Origin: an uncultured bacterium
GTDB lineage: Bacteria; Krumholzibacteriota; Krumholzibacteriia; LZORAL124-64-63
Reading direction: 5' to 3'
Assembly (NCBI GenBank): GCA_903847545.1
Contig: CAINDZ010000758.1
Location: 1-8,617 of the forward strand
DNA: 8,617 nucleotides
Shown here: piece after piece, positions 1-8,455 of the stretch
Position numbering within the stretch: the first letter of the stretch is position 1
Layout of the letters: the number at the start of each line of letters is the position of its first letter
The notes under the pieces: generated by a model
Told to the model about the DNA's origin: nothing
The model's database searches: none
The model's input: the letters and a program-made list of their open reading frames with translations, nothing else
Made by a program: the position numbers and the translations under genes

Positions 1-62
1 CCCATCCCGCCCGCGCCCAGCTTCTCGACGATCCGGTAACGTCCCAGCGTCTGGCCGATCAT
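1..62 (-). CDS. Serine/threonine protein kinase, N-terminal fragment (cut by window edge)
   Basis: Reading leftward from an ATG at 62-60 gives 20 complete codons before the window ends. The peptide contains GRYRIVEKLGAGGMG, the opening of a bacterial Hanks-type Ser/Thr kinase: the short strand 'YRIVEKLG' followed by the glycine-rich ATP-binding loop (G-A-G-G-M-G). A good Shine-Dalgarno, GGGAGG on the minus strand (69-74), sits 6 nt before the ATG and fixes the start. Such kinases phosphorylate Ser/Thr on target proteins, often with a C-terminal sensor or repeat domain, but nothing beyond the first loop is visible. Catalytic residues, membrane segments and sensor domain therefore cannot be judged. 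It is on the same strand as the glycoside hydrolase upstream but separated by 287 bp with hairpins, so it is probably a separate transcription unit. The family call is firm despite the short fragment because the glycine loop lies right at the N-terminus, as in most of these kinases. Confidence 0.85.
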   Translation of the reverse strand, partial: MIGQTLGRYRIVEKLGAGGM

Positions 63-139
63 GGCACACCTCCCGGGAGTCGTGGCAACACGATAACTAC
101 CGTGCGAAGCGTACGTTTGTTGCGTGGGGCGATCACACG

Positions 140-178
140 AAAAGGGCGATCTTCATCGCCGCCGGCGATCTCGCCGGC
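140..178 (-). terminator. Candidate intrinsic terminator with overlapping hairpins downstream of the GH44 gene
   Basis: On the minus strand, going leftward from the glycoside hydrolase, a first perfect inverted repeat (178-161, arms GCCGGCGA/TCGCCGGC with 2 nt between) is followed directly by a second hairpin. That one is GGCGAT-GAAG-ATCGCC (160-145), then C and four Ts (143-140). The second stem plus short T tract resembles a rho-independent terminator, though the T run is short. The arms are interchangeable: ATCGCC at 155-160 can pair with GGCGAT at 145-150 or with GGCGAT at 164-169, so alternative folds exist. It lies about 170 nt past the GH44 stop codon and about 80 nt before the kinase ATG, a sensible place to insulate the two genes. 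The repeats are seen directly; the terminator role is inferred. Confidence 0.45.
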
Positions 179-349
179 TCGGGCCCTTCCGCGGGCGCGG
201 TGGGGCAGGAATCCGTCCGGCCGCGGCGCGGGGCATGGGCGCGGCGGCCATTGTCGACCCTGAGGAGGCAGCCAATATCGCCGGGAACCGGGCCGACCGC
301 CACCTCGCCGGGAAGGGGGCGCCCACCGGGTTGCCGGCCCGGCGCCGGC

Positions 350-2728
350 CTACCTCACCAGCACCAGGCGCAGCGTGCCCACCGCTCCGCCCTGCTCGAG
401 GCGGGCCAGGTAGATGCCCGACCCCACGTCCCTGCCCGTGGCATCGCGTCCGTCCCAGCGCACTTCGTGAGGCCCTGCCGGCTGCATGCCGTCCACCAGG
501 CGGGTCACCAGTCCACCGCGCAAGTCGTGGATGGCAAGTCGCACGTGGCCGTCGCGCGGCGTCTCGTAGCGGATGTTCGTGGACGGGTTGAACGGGTTCG
601 GCGAGCACTCCAGCGCCATCACCTGCGACGACACGCGGTCGTCGGCGGCCGCCACGGGCGTGGCGAGCCGGGCAAGCATCAGGGTCGCCGACTGGCCGGG
701 CAACTCGAGCCCGACCGAGGTTCCCGACACCGCGATCTCGCCGACGGCGCCGAGGTTCGACGAGGCGTCGAAACGGAACAGCTTCGCCTGGCCGGTGACC
801 GCACCGCTGAAGGTGGCCGCGACCGGGCGCGACTGGGTCGTCTTGTTGAAAAGGAGCACGGCCACGTCCGTCCCGCTCAGGAGTACGGCATACGCGCCCA
901 CCAGCTCGCCGTCCGAGCTCGTGGCGCGCACGCTCTGGCCGGCGAGCGAGTGGCCCAGCCCGTCGTAGTCCAGGAACAGGCGGAACGCCTCGAGGACCTT
1001 CGACGGCGCCTGCGGCGCCGACCAGCGCGTCGCCAGGTCGACGCCCTCGCGCCCGAAGATGGCCAGCGCCTCGGCCTGCGCCAGCGCGCTCGAGATGCCC
1101 GTGTCGCCGCCCCAGTTGTACTCGCTGATGGCCAGCTTCACGCCCGGCGACCGCGCGGCGATGATCGCCTTCAGCCGCGGGATCAGCATCACCGGCTCGC
1201 CGATCCACGACTCGTCGATGTAGGTCGGGTCCCAGAGGCTGCGCAGCGACCGCAGCCGCAATGCCCCGGCCGACTCGTGGTCCGTGAGCGCAACACCGTC
1301 GGCCTGCGGGTAGTAGTGGATGTCGAGGTAGTCGATGGGCCGGACCCCGGTCGCCAGCTCCCGCGCGCGGTTCTGCGCCAGGTACCATTCCAGGAGCGGC
1401 AGCCCCCCGTGCGCGGCGCGATCGGCGCCGATCGCGCAGTTGTCCACCGCCGAATAGAAGTACTCGCACCAGCCCCAGGCGCCGGGCCCGAGGACCTTCG
1501 CCGCGGGATCAGCCGCCTTCACCACGGTTGCGTAGTCGAGCGTACGGGTCCAGAGTTCGTCATAGCCCACCGGCTGCGGATGGATGTCGCGGTGCGTCGA
1601 ATGCCACAATCCGGGCTCGTTGTCCAATGTATAGAAGGCGACGCCGCCATTGCCCGCCGAACCGTGCCGCACCTTCAGGTGCTGCAGCCAGCCGGTGACG
1701 AACGACGGGCCGATCGCCATCGATGTGTCCAGGGGATCATTGCCCGTGACCAGCGAGCCCCCCGGCAGGACGCCGTTGCCGGCGTCGGCGTTGCCCATCC
1801 CGCCCAGGGCCGTCCACTCGGTCTGCTGCTGCGGGCCGTACTTCGCCACGGAGAAGCCCCAACGTGACAGGCGATCCTTCGGCGTCCAGCCGATCATCGG
1901 CACGGTGACGATGGCCTCGGCGCCGGCGTCGAGCGTCTGGTCAAGCCACTGGTTGACGGTCGAGCCGGTCGGGAGGTTGGTGCCGGTGCCCTCGGCGAGG
2001 TTCATGAAGAACCAGTCGCTGCCGGCATTGGAGACATCGGCCAGGTAGTTGTAGCGGCTCAGGCGATTGCCGCCCCAGCGCCGCAGCGGGTAGGGCAGCG
2101 CGGCGAACTGCTGCGACGTGCCGAAATTGACGCCGTAGATGAGCGGGCTGATCGGACGGCGGTCGGCGGTCGGGTCCACGCTGACGGCGATCGTCGCCGG
2201 CGGGGTGTACGAGTCCAGCAGCACGAGATCGTCGAAATAGACGACAGGCTGCGTGCCGGCGGCGTCGGCCGTCAACGTCAGCCCGTCGAACGTGCCCGAG
2301 GAGAGGCCGAGCGTCGCGAACGGGATCGTCGCCTTCGCCCAGGCGCCCGCCGGGATGCTGCCGCCGGCCACGAACGTCTCCAGCTCGGCGCTGGCGACGA
2401 CCGACCCGGACGCATAGACGGAAACCCGCAGCTGCTGTCCTCCCGCGACTCCCCCGTGCACCCAAAGCTCGAGCACGCCGTTCACGGCGGCGTCGATCCC
2501 GGCGCTGCGGTTGAAGTACAGGCCACCCCAGTCCGCGGGCTGCAGCGAGATCGCGCGCGCGCCCGCGTGCACGACAGCGGTCTGCGCCAGGTCATGCGTG
2601 ACCCAGCTCCAGTCCTCGAAGTCGTTGCGCAGCTGGTCGTCGTAGACGGTGATCGGCGCGGCAAGGACGCGGAAGGCGGACAGCAACACGATCGCGATGG
2701 TCGCGACAAGGCGGCGCGATGCGCTCAT
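350..2728 (-). CDS. Secreted GH44 family endo-beta-glucanase/xyloglucanase with C-terminal FlgD-like sorting domain
   Basis: The protein has 792 residues and should cut internal beta-1,4 links in cellulose-type or xyloglucan-type polysaccharides outside the cell. Residues 1-23 form a signal peptide (basic SASRR, hydrophobic core, cleavage near VLA/AP). Residues about 25-172 look like a beta-sandwich, carbohydrate-binding-like module ending in VVYFDDLVLLD. The GH44 catalytic region spans about 180-570: PLRRWGGNRLSRYNY (214-228) is the family hallmark. FYTLDNEPGLWHSTHRDIHP (365-384) carries the expected acid/base Glu371, and AISEYNWGG (533-541) the nucleophile Glu535, both intact. Residues about 575-690 fit the beta-sandwich that normally follows. 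Residues 709-792 begin SPNPFNPSTNIRY and end in GIYLARLEQGG...LVLVR, a FlgD-Ig/type-A secretion-sorting module common in FCB-type bacteria. The ATG at 2728 is chosen because it starts the signal peptide and has GGGAGA 6 nt upstream (2735-2740). The open frame continues to 3190, but that extension would overlap argH. It stands alone, with no other polysaccharide-degrading gene visible. Family assignment is very secure; exact substrate is not. Confidence 0.93.
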   Translation of the reverse strand: MSASRRLVATIAIVLLSAFRVLAAPITVYDDQLRNDFEDWSWVTHDLAQTAVVHAGARAISLQPADWGGLYFNRSAGIDAAVNGVLELWVHGGVAGGQQLRVSVYASGSVVASAELETFVAGGSIPAGAWAKATIPFATLGLSSGTFDGLTLTADAAGTQPVVYFDDLVLLDSYTPPATIAVSVDPTADRRPISPLIYGVNFGTSQQFAALPYPLRRWGGNRLSRYNYLADVSNAGSDWFFMNLAEGTGTNLPTGSTVNQWLDQTLDAGAEAIVTVPMIGWTPKDRLSRWGFSVAKYGPQQQTEWTALGGMGNADAGNGVLPGGSLVTGNDPLDTSMAIGPSFVTGWLQHLKVRHGSAGNGGVAFYTLDNEPGLWHSTHRDIHPQPVGYDELWTRTLDYATVVKAADPAAKVLGPGAWGWCEYFYSAVDNCAIGADRAAHGGLPLLEWYLAQNRARELATGVRPIDYLDIHYYPQADGVALTDHESAGALRLRSLRSLWDPTYIDESWIGEPVMLIPRLKAIIAARSPGVKLAISEYNWGGDTGISSALAQAEALAIFGREGVDLATRWSAPQAPSKVLEAFRLFLDYDGLGHSLAGQSVRATSSDGELVGAYAVLLSGTDVAVLLFNKTTQSRPVAATFSGAVTGQAKLFRFDASSNLGAVGEIAVSGTSVGLELPGQSATLMLARLATPVAAADDRVSSQVMALECSPNPFNPSTNIRYETPRDGHVRLAIHDLRGGLVTRLVDGMQPAGPHEVRWDGRDATGRDVGSGIYLARLEQGGAVGTLRLVLVR

Positions 2729-3041
2729 GACGGGTCTCCCGGGGCCACGATGCGACACATGATGCCTGGACGGTGTGTCGATCGACCGCCCATGCCTCCC
2801 CCAGCCGCCCGAGGATCGCGCCTCGTCGGCCCCACAATGGTGCCACAACCCGCCCTGGTCCGTCAATCCGCCGCGTGCAGCGCGGCCCAGCGGGCCCGCG
2901 TCGGCGGCGCGGCCCGCAACATGGTCTCTGCTGGATGTGAGGGACTTGCGCCGACGCTTAGGGCGCCTGGGGGAAGGCACGTCGACGCAAGCCCCGATGA
3001 GGTGGCCATCGCCCGCGGCGACGGCCCGGCGGAAGGCGCGC
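2729..3041. other. Non-coding gap between argH and the GH44 gene
   Basis: These 313 bp separate the argH stop from the GH44 start, both on the minus strand. I see no credible gene: the open frames crossing it are continuations of frames antisense or out of phase with the flanking genes and lack family resemblance. It holds the GH44 Shine-Dalgarno (2735-2740), a perfect 10-bp palindrome GTCGATCGAC (2777-2786) about 50 nt upstream of the GH44 ATG, and the long inverted repeat at 2941-2995. The GH44 promoter must lie here if the gene is not read through from argGH, but I cannot pick out convincing -35/-10 boxes. The palindrome is a possible operator for GH44, though a 10-bp palindrome in GC-rich DNA can arise by chance. 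Confidence 0.6.
2941..2995. repeat. Imperfect inverted repeat (16-bp arms) downstream of argH
   Basis: The left arm GGGACTTGCGCCGACG (2941-2956) pairs with the right arm CGTCGACGCAAGCCCC (2980-2995), with two mismatches (2944/2992 and 2951/2985) and 23 nt between. As RNA from the argGH direction it would form a long stem-loop starting 46 nt after the argH stop. The sequence after the stem on the minus strand is TCACATCC, with no T run, so it is not a classic intrinsic terminator. It could be a 3' mRNA-stabilising or processing structure, a site of rho-linked or pausing termination, or a dispersed palindromic element. The pairing is seen directly; the function is unknown. Confidence 0.6.
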
Positions 3042-4246
3042 TCAGCCCTTCGGCTGGTCGCGACGCGCGGCCTCCTCGGCCGCGATGCGGCGGTAGGCGT
3101 CCCGGAAGGGGACGCCCTCGGCCACGAGCTTGAGCGCGCGCTCCGTCGCGCGCATTTCGTCGGTGACGGCGGCGGCCGAGCGCTCGGCATCGACCTGCAG
3201 GCCGCCGAGCACCATCGTCATCGCCTTGAGGCTGTCGAGCGTGGCGGCCACGCCGGCGAACAGCGGGCCCTTGGTCAGCTGCACGTCGCGGTTGTAGCCG
3301 GACATCAGGCCCGCCGTCATGGCGCGAACCTTGGCCTCCTCCCCGGCCACCACGTGGAAGCGCGCGCGGACCAGCTCGAGCACGTCCGGGTTGCGCTTCT
3401 GCGGCATCAGCGAGCTGCCCGTGCACACGGCCTGCGGCAGCTGCACCAGGCGGAACTCGCGCGTCGAGAACAGCAGCAGGTCGCTGGCCAGGCGGCTCAG
3501 GCCCAGCATCACCTGGCTGCAGGCGGCCAGCAGCAGCGCCTCGACGCGGCCGCGGCTCAGCTGCGCGTACATCGGGTTGGCCAGCACCTCGGCGAAGCCC
3601 AGCTCGGCGGCGGTGCCCTCGCGGTCGATGGGCAGCACCGGCACGCCGAAGCCAGCGGCTGTGCCCAGCGGGCAGCGGTCGACCAGGCGGCGCACCAGGG
3701 ACAGCAGCTCGTGGTCGTCGCGTGCGGCGTCGGCGTAGCTGCCCAGCCAGGTGTCGACGGTGGTCGGCATCGCGGCCTGCATGTGCGTGTAGCCGGGCAG
3801 CGAGACCTGGCCCTGCGCCTGCCGCACCGCGTAGAGCGCGTCGAGGTACGCCACCACCGTGCCCAGCAGGTGGTCGACGTGGTCCTTCTCCCACAGCCGC
3901 AGCGCGGTCAGCACCTGGTCGTTGCGCGAGCGGCCGGTGTGGATCTTCCGGCCCGCCTCGCCGCAGGTCTTCGTCAGGAAGTTCTCGATGGCGGTGTGGC
4001 AGTCCTCGTCGGCCTCGGTGATCGGGAAGCGGCCGTGCTCGGCCGCCTCGGCCACCTGCGCCAGGCCGGTCTCGAGGCTCGCCAGCTCGGCGTCGTCCAG
4101 CACGCCGATGCGCGCAAGCATGCGCGCGTGCGCCAGCGAGGCCCGGCAGTCGTAGGGCAATAAGTGCCGGTCCAGCACGTGGTCGTCGCCCGCCAGGAAC
4201 GACTGCAGCCAGGGATCGGGCTCGTCGGCCCGGGTCCAGAGCGTGC

Positions 4247-4250
<4 letters not shown>
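3042..4250 (-). CDS. argH: Argininosuccinate lyase
   Basis: This cytoplasmic enzyme splits argininosuccinate into arginine and fumarate, the last step of arginine synthesis, and works as a homotetramer. The 402-residue product has the fumarase/aspartase superfamily marks: RKIHTGRSRNDQV (101-113), the PGYTHMQ loop with His155, and the signature TGSSLMPQKRNPD (277-289) carrying the catalytic serine loop. The opening LWTR...LQSFLAGDDHVLDRHLLPYD resembles the Xanthomonas/Bacteroidetes form of ArgH rather than the E. coli form (which begins LWGGRF). The start is a GTG at 4250 that shares the four bases GTGA with the argG stop, so translation is probably coupled. The Shine-Dalgarno is weak (GGGTG), inside a small hairpin at 4257-4270. 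The protein ends soon after GVPFRDAYRRIAAEEAARR, some 30-50 residues short of most relatives. I see no sign of the missing tail in other frames downstream. All central motifs are intact, so it is most likely functional. A longer open frame running up to 5606 is only argG read out of phase. Confidence 0.93.
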
Positions 4251-5551
<1,301 letters not shown>

Positions 5552-5649
5552 CGGGCCTTCCTCCTGCTGTGGTTCGATTGGAAGGTCCCAAGATAGATTT
5601 GGACAATTGATTTGCATCATTGAATGATTTCAGTTATTGATCAGTTATT
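5552..5649. promoter_or_regulatory. Divergent promoter/operator region between argG and the LysR-type regulator
   Basis: This 98-bp gap is strikingly AT-rich for the window, especially 5590-5649, and must hold promoters for both argGH (leftward) and the regulator (rightward). It contains three overlapping dyads: TGAT-N4-ATCA (5608-5619), ATCATT-N-AATGAT (5616-5628) and TGAA-N4-TTCA (5621-5632). An 8-bp direct repeat CAGTTATT occurs at 5631-5638 and 5642-5649, 11 bp apart (one helical turn) and abutting the regulator's ATG. The word ATTGA occurs three times (5606, 5619, 5636). LysR-type proteins typically bind interrupted dyads between themselves and a divergent target and repress their own gene, which fits this arrangement. 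On the minus strand TATCTT near 5592-5597 could serve as a -10 for argG, but I find no good -35. No canonical 14-bp ARG box (TGNAT-N4-ATNCA) is seen. Operator function is inferred. Confidence 0.6.
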
Positions 5650-6513
5650 ATGAGTTTACTCCATCCCGGACTCGAGGCCTTCATGGCCATCGTCCGCCAC
5701 GGCACCGTCCACGGGGCCGCGCGCGAGATCGGGCTCAGCCAGACCGGCGTGACCCAGCGTATCCGTGTGCTGGAGCGGGAGTTGGGCTGCACCCTGTTCG
5801 TCCGCTCGCGACGGGGCATGCGGCCCACGGCCGAGGGCGAGGCCCTGGTCCGCTACGGTCAGCGGGCCGGCGACCTGGAGGGCGAACTGCTGGCCCTGGT
5901 CCGCCGCGCCGACACGGCATCGGACGTGCGCGTGACCATCACCGGCCCCTCGAGCCTGATGCGCAGCCGCGTCATCCCCGCCACGACCGGCGCCGTGGCC
6001 GGCTACCCCGGCGTCTCGCTGGCCTTCGTGCTCGACGACCAGGGCGCGGGGCTGGCCGCGCTGAAGACCGGCCAGGCGCAGCTGGCGGTGCTGTCGCGCG
6101 ATGACGTGGTGGTCGAGCTGGACGCCAAGCCGCTGCGGCCGAGTCGGCAGGTACTGGTGGGACCGGGCGCGTGGAAGAAGCGGCGGCTGCGCGACGTCGT
6201 CGCCGGCGAGCGCATCATCGACTTCAACGAGGGCGATGACGCGACGCTGGCCTTCCTGCGCCGCCACGACCTGCTGGCCGGCGCGCGCCGCCGCCGCCAC
6301 CTGGTCAACAGTCCCGACGCGCTGGCCGGCATGGTCGCCGCCGGGCTGGGCTACACGGTGCTGGACGAGGATTTCGCGGCGCCCTGGCTGGCCGACGGCC
6401 GTCTGGTCGACCTGTGCCCGGGCAAGCGCCTGGACCAGGACGTGGCGCTGGCGTGGTATCCGCGGCACGAGATGCCGGCCTACTTCGCGGCGTTGATCGC
6501 GGCGGTGGGCTGA
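5650..6513 (+). CDS. LysR-type transcriptional regulator, ArgP/LysG-like
   Basis: The 287-residue DNA-binding protein has the usual LysR length. Residues about 4-62 form the winged helix-turn-helix (LEAFMAIVRHGTVHGAAREI, then GLSQTGVTQRIRVLERELG and LFVRSRRGMRPTAEGEAL). Residues about 92-287 form the two-lobed effector domain. Within it, IIDFNEGDDATLAFLRRHDL (189-208), HLVNSPDALAGMVAAGLGY (217-235) and DGRLVDLCPGK (249-259) line up well by eye with the matching segments of E. coli ArgP (e.g. AFDHLDDMHQAFL, HIVNSSEAF, SGELIDLTPG). ArgP senses lysine and arginine. It diverges from argG, so I infer that it controls argGH, and perhaps itself, in response to a basic amino acid. No Shine-Dalgarno precedes the ATG; the leader is AT-rich and a direct repeat abuts the start. 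The start is still favoured because it gives the standard 7-10 residue lead into the HTH. Its 3' end is 13 bp from the converging cysNC stop. LysR identity is certain; the ArgP-like subgroup and ligand are less so. Confidence 0.88.
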   Translation: MSLLHPGLEAFMAIVRHGTVHGAAREIGLSQTGVTQRIRVLERELGCTLFVRSRRGMRPTAEGEALVRYGQRAGDLEGELLALVRRADTASDVRVTITGPSSLMRSRVIPATTGAVAGYPGVSLAFVLDDQGAGLAALKTGQAQLAVLSRDDVVVELDAKPLRPSRQVLVGPGAWKKRRLRDVVAGERIIDFNEGDDATLAFLRRHDLLAGARRRRHLVNSPDALAGMVAAGLGYTVLDEDFAAPWLADGRLVDLCPGKRLDQDVALAWYPRHEMPAYFAALIAAVG

Positions 6514-6526
6514 GCCGGGTCGGATG

Positions 6527-8455
6527 CTAGTCGGTGACGCCGTGCTCGCGCAGGTGCGCGCGCAGGCGCGCCACCAGGTCGTCCACCGCGTGCAGGTCCG
6601 TCTCCAGGACCAGCTCGGGCGCCTCGGGCGCCTCGTACGGCGACGACACCCCCGTGAACTCGGCGATCTCGCCCGCCTCGGCCTTGCGGTAGAGCCCCTT
6701 CGGGTCGCGCCGCCGGCAGACCTCCAGGTCGCACTTCACGTAGACCTCGTGGAAGGCGCCCGCGGGCATGATGGCGCGCGCGAACTCGCGATCGGCGCGG
6801 AACGGCGAGATGAACGTGCAGACGACGATGTTGCCCTGTTCGTAGAACAGCTTGGCGGTCTCGGCCACGCGGCGGATGTTCTCGGTGCGGTCGCGGTCGC
6901 TGAAGCCAAGGTCGCCGCACAGGCCGTGCCGCACGTTGTCGCCGTCGAGCATCATCACCTGGCAGCCGGCGGCGAACAGCTCGCGCACCAGCGCCTTGGC
7001 CACCGTCGACTTGCCCGAGCCCGAGTAGCCGGTGCACCACAGCACGGCGCCCTTGTGGCCGTTGCGCTTCTCCCAGTCGGCCTGCGCGATGAGGCCGCCT
7101 TCCCACTGCACGTTCTGCGAGCGGTGCGACACGGCCTGCCCGGATCGGGCCACGTCGCCCACCTCGCGCGCCGTGCCGCGGATCATGCCGGCGGCCGCCG
7201 TGCGGTTGGTGACCGGGTCGACCAGGATGAAGCTGCCGGTGGCCCGGTTGGCCTTGTAGGGGTCGAAGAACACGGGCCGGGCGGTGCGGATCGTGACGCG
7301 CCCGATCTCGTTCAGCGCGAACGACTCGGCCGGCTCGCGGTGCAGCGTGTTGACGTCGATGCGGTAGCGCACGTCGCCGACGAAGGCCTTCACCTTGTTC
7401 GTCGTGTGCTTCAGCACGTAGTGCGTGCGACGGTTCAGCGGCTCCTGGTCCATCCAGCACAACGTGGCGTCGAAGGCCGTCGCCACCTGCGGCAGGTTGG
7501 CCCGGCGCACCAGCATGTCGCCGCGCGAGAGGTCGATCTCGTCCTCCAGCGTCAGCGCGACGGCCTGCCCGGCAAAGGCCTCGGCCAGCTGCCCGTCAAA
7601 GGTTTCGATGGACTTCACATGCGAGGCGCGCCCCGACGGCAGGGCCACCACCTCCTCGCCCGGGCGGATCGTGCCCGAGGCCACCGTGCCGGCGAAGCCG
7701 CGGAAGTCGAGGTGCGGCCGCAGCACCGTCTGCACCGGGAAGCGGAAGTCGACGAAGTTGCGGTCGGCCGCCACGTGCACGTTCTCGAGCGTGTGCAGCA
7801 GCGTCTGCCCCTGGTACCAGGGCATGCGGTCGCTGCGCCGCGTGACGTTGTCGCCGTCCAGCGCGCTGAGCGGGATGAACGTGATGTCGTGGATGTCCAG
7901 CTTCTGCGAGAACTCCTGGTACTCGCGGACGATGGCGTCGTAGGCGTCCTGCCGCCAGTCGACCAGGTCCATCTTGTTGACCGCGACGACCAGGTGCGGG
8001 ATCTGCAGCAGCGAGATCAGGAAGCCGTGCCGCCGCGACTGCGTCAGCACGCCGTGGCGCGCGTCGATCAGGATGATCGCCAGGTCGGCCGTCGAGGCGC
8101 CCGTGACCATGTTGCGCGTGTACTGCTCGTGGCCCGGCGTGTCGGCGATGATGAACTTGCGGCGCGCCGTCTGGAAGTAGCGGTAGGCCACGTCGATGGT
8201 GATGCCCTGCTCGCGCTCGGCGGCCAGGCCGTCCAGCAGCAGCGCCAGGTCGACGCGCTCGCTGCCCCGCTTCTCGGAGGTGCGCGCCACCGCGGCGTAC
8301 TGGTCCTCGAAGATGCAGTTCGTCTCGTACAGCAGCCGCCCGATCAGGGTCGACTTGCCGTCGTCCACACTGCCGCTGGTGGTGAACCGCAGCAGCGACT
8401 TCTCGGCGTCGGGCAGCGCGCCGCCGGGCGCGACGGGGGCCTGCGGAAGGTCCAT
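6527..8455 (-). CDS. cysNC: Bifunctional sulfate adenylyltransferase subunit 1 / adenylylsulfate kinase (CysN-CysC fusion)
   Basis: With CysD, the N-terminal GTPase part drives formation of adenylylsulfate (APS) from ATP and sulfate. The C-terminal kinase phosphorylates APS to PAPS, for cysteine synthesis or sulfation. The 642-residue product has EF-Tu-like GTPase motifs: GSVDDGKST (28-36), the switch region around EREQGITID (80-88), DTPGH (105-109) and NKMD (160-163). Beta-barrel domains follow to about residue 445. The APS kinase domain has its own P-loop GYSGSGKST (476-484), LDGDNVRHGL (503-512), FISPFRADRE (548-557, Ser550 matching the reactive serine of the family) and DPKGLYRKA (584-592). 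Both halves look intact, as in Rhizobium NodQ and Mycobacterium or Pseudomonas CysNC. The ATG at 8455 shares one base with the cysD stop (TGATG), with GAGGGG 8 nt upstream, so the two are co-translated. It converges on the LysR gene with 13 bp between stops and no room for a dedicated terminator. Confidence 0.96.
   Translation of the reverse strand: MDLPQAPVAPGGALPDAEKSLLRFTTSGSVDDGKSTLIGRLLYETNCIFEDQYAAVARTSEKRGSERVDLALLLDGLAAEREQGITIDVAYRYFQTARRKFIIADTPGHEQYTRNMVTGASTADLAIILIDARHGVLTQSRRHGFLISLLQIPHLVVAVNKMDLVDWRQDAYDAIVREYQEFSQKLDIHDITFIPLSALDGDNVTRRSDRMPWYQGQTLLHTLENVHVAADRNFVDFRFPVQTVLRPHLDFRGFAGTVASGTIRPGEEVVALPSGRASHVKSIETFDGQLAEAFAGQAVALTLEDEIDLSRGDMLVRRANLPQVATAFDATLCWMDQEPLNRRTHYVLKHTTNKVKAFVGDVRYRIDVNTLHREPAESFALNEIGRVTIRTARPVFFDPYKANRATGSFILVDPVTNRTAAAGMIRGTAREVGDVARSGQAVSHRSQNVQWEGGLIAQADWEKRNGHKGAVLWCTGYSGSGKSTVAKALVRELFAAGCQVMMLDGDNVRHGLCGDLGFSDRDRTENIRRVAETAKLFYEQGNIVVCTFISPFRADREFARAIMPAGAFHEVYVKCDLEVCRRRDPKGLYRKAEAGEIAEFTGVSSPYEAPEAPELVLETDLHAVDDLVARLRAHLREHGVTD

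Noticed and set aside
326..350. GC-rich inverted repeat CCGGG/CCCGG next to the GH44 stop as a terminator.
   Set aside because: Arms are only 5 bp, no T tract follows, and such pairings are common by chance in this GC-rich sequence.
200..1867. A 555-codon plus-strand open frame antisense to the GH44 gene.
   Set aside because: Composition is typical of an antisense shadow and there are no motifs; the opposite strand carries intact GH44 catalytic signatures.
2729..3190. A 154-codon N-terminal extension of the glycoside hydrolase.
   Set aside because: The extension overlaps the 3' end of argH, is low-complexity Arg/Pro/Ser-rich, and lies before a clear signal peptide that has its own Shine-Dalgarno at 2735-2740.
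2775..4163. A 462-codon plus-strand open frame covering the intergenic gap and argH.
   Set aside because: Most of it is antisense to well-conserved ArgH, and the intergenic part has no motif or ribosome site. Not treated as a gene.
5552..5620. A longer ArgG starting at the ATG at 5620.
   Set aside because: The added 23 residues would include the translated Shine-Dalgarno and do not resemble ArgG N-termini; the ATG at 5551 is correctly spaced from AGGAGG.
5600..5640. A classical ARG box (ArgR operator) upstream of argG.
   Set aside because: The dyads present (TGAT-N4-ATCA, TGAA-N4-TTCA) do not match the TGNAT-N4-ATNCA spacing of an ARG box, so I attribute them tentatively to the divergent LysR protein instead.
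5656..6468. A 270-codon minus-strand open frame antisense to the LysR gene.
   Set aside because: No family resemblance; the plus strand encodes a full-length LysR protein with HTH and effector domain.
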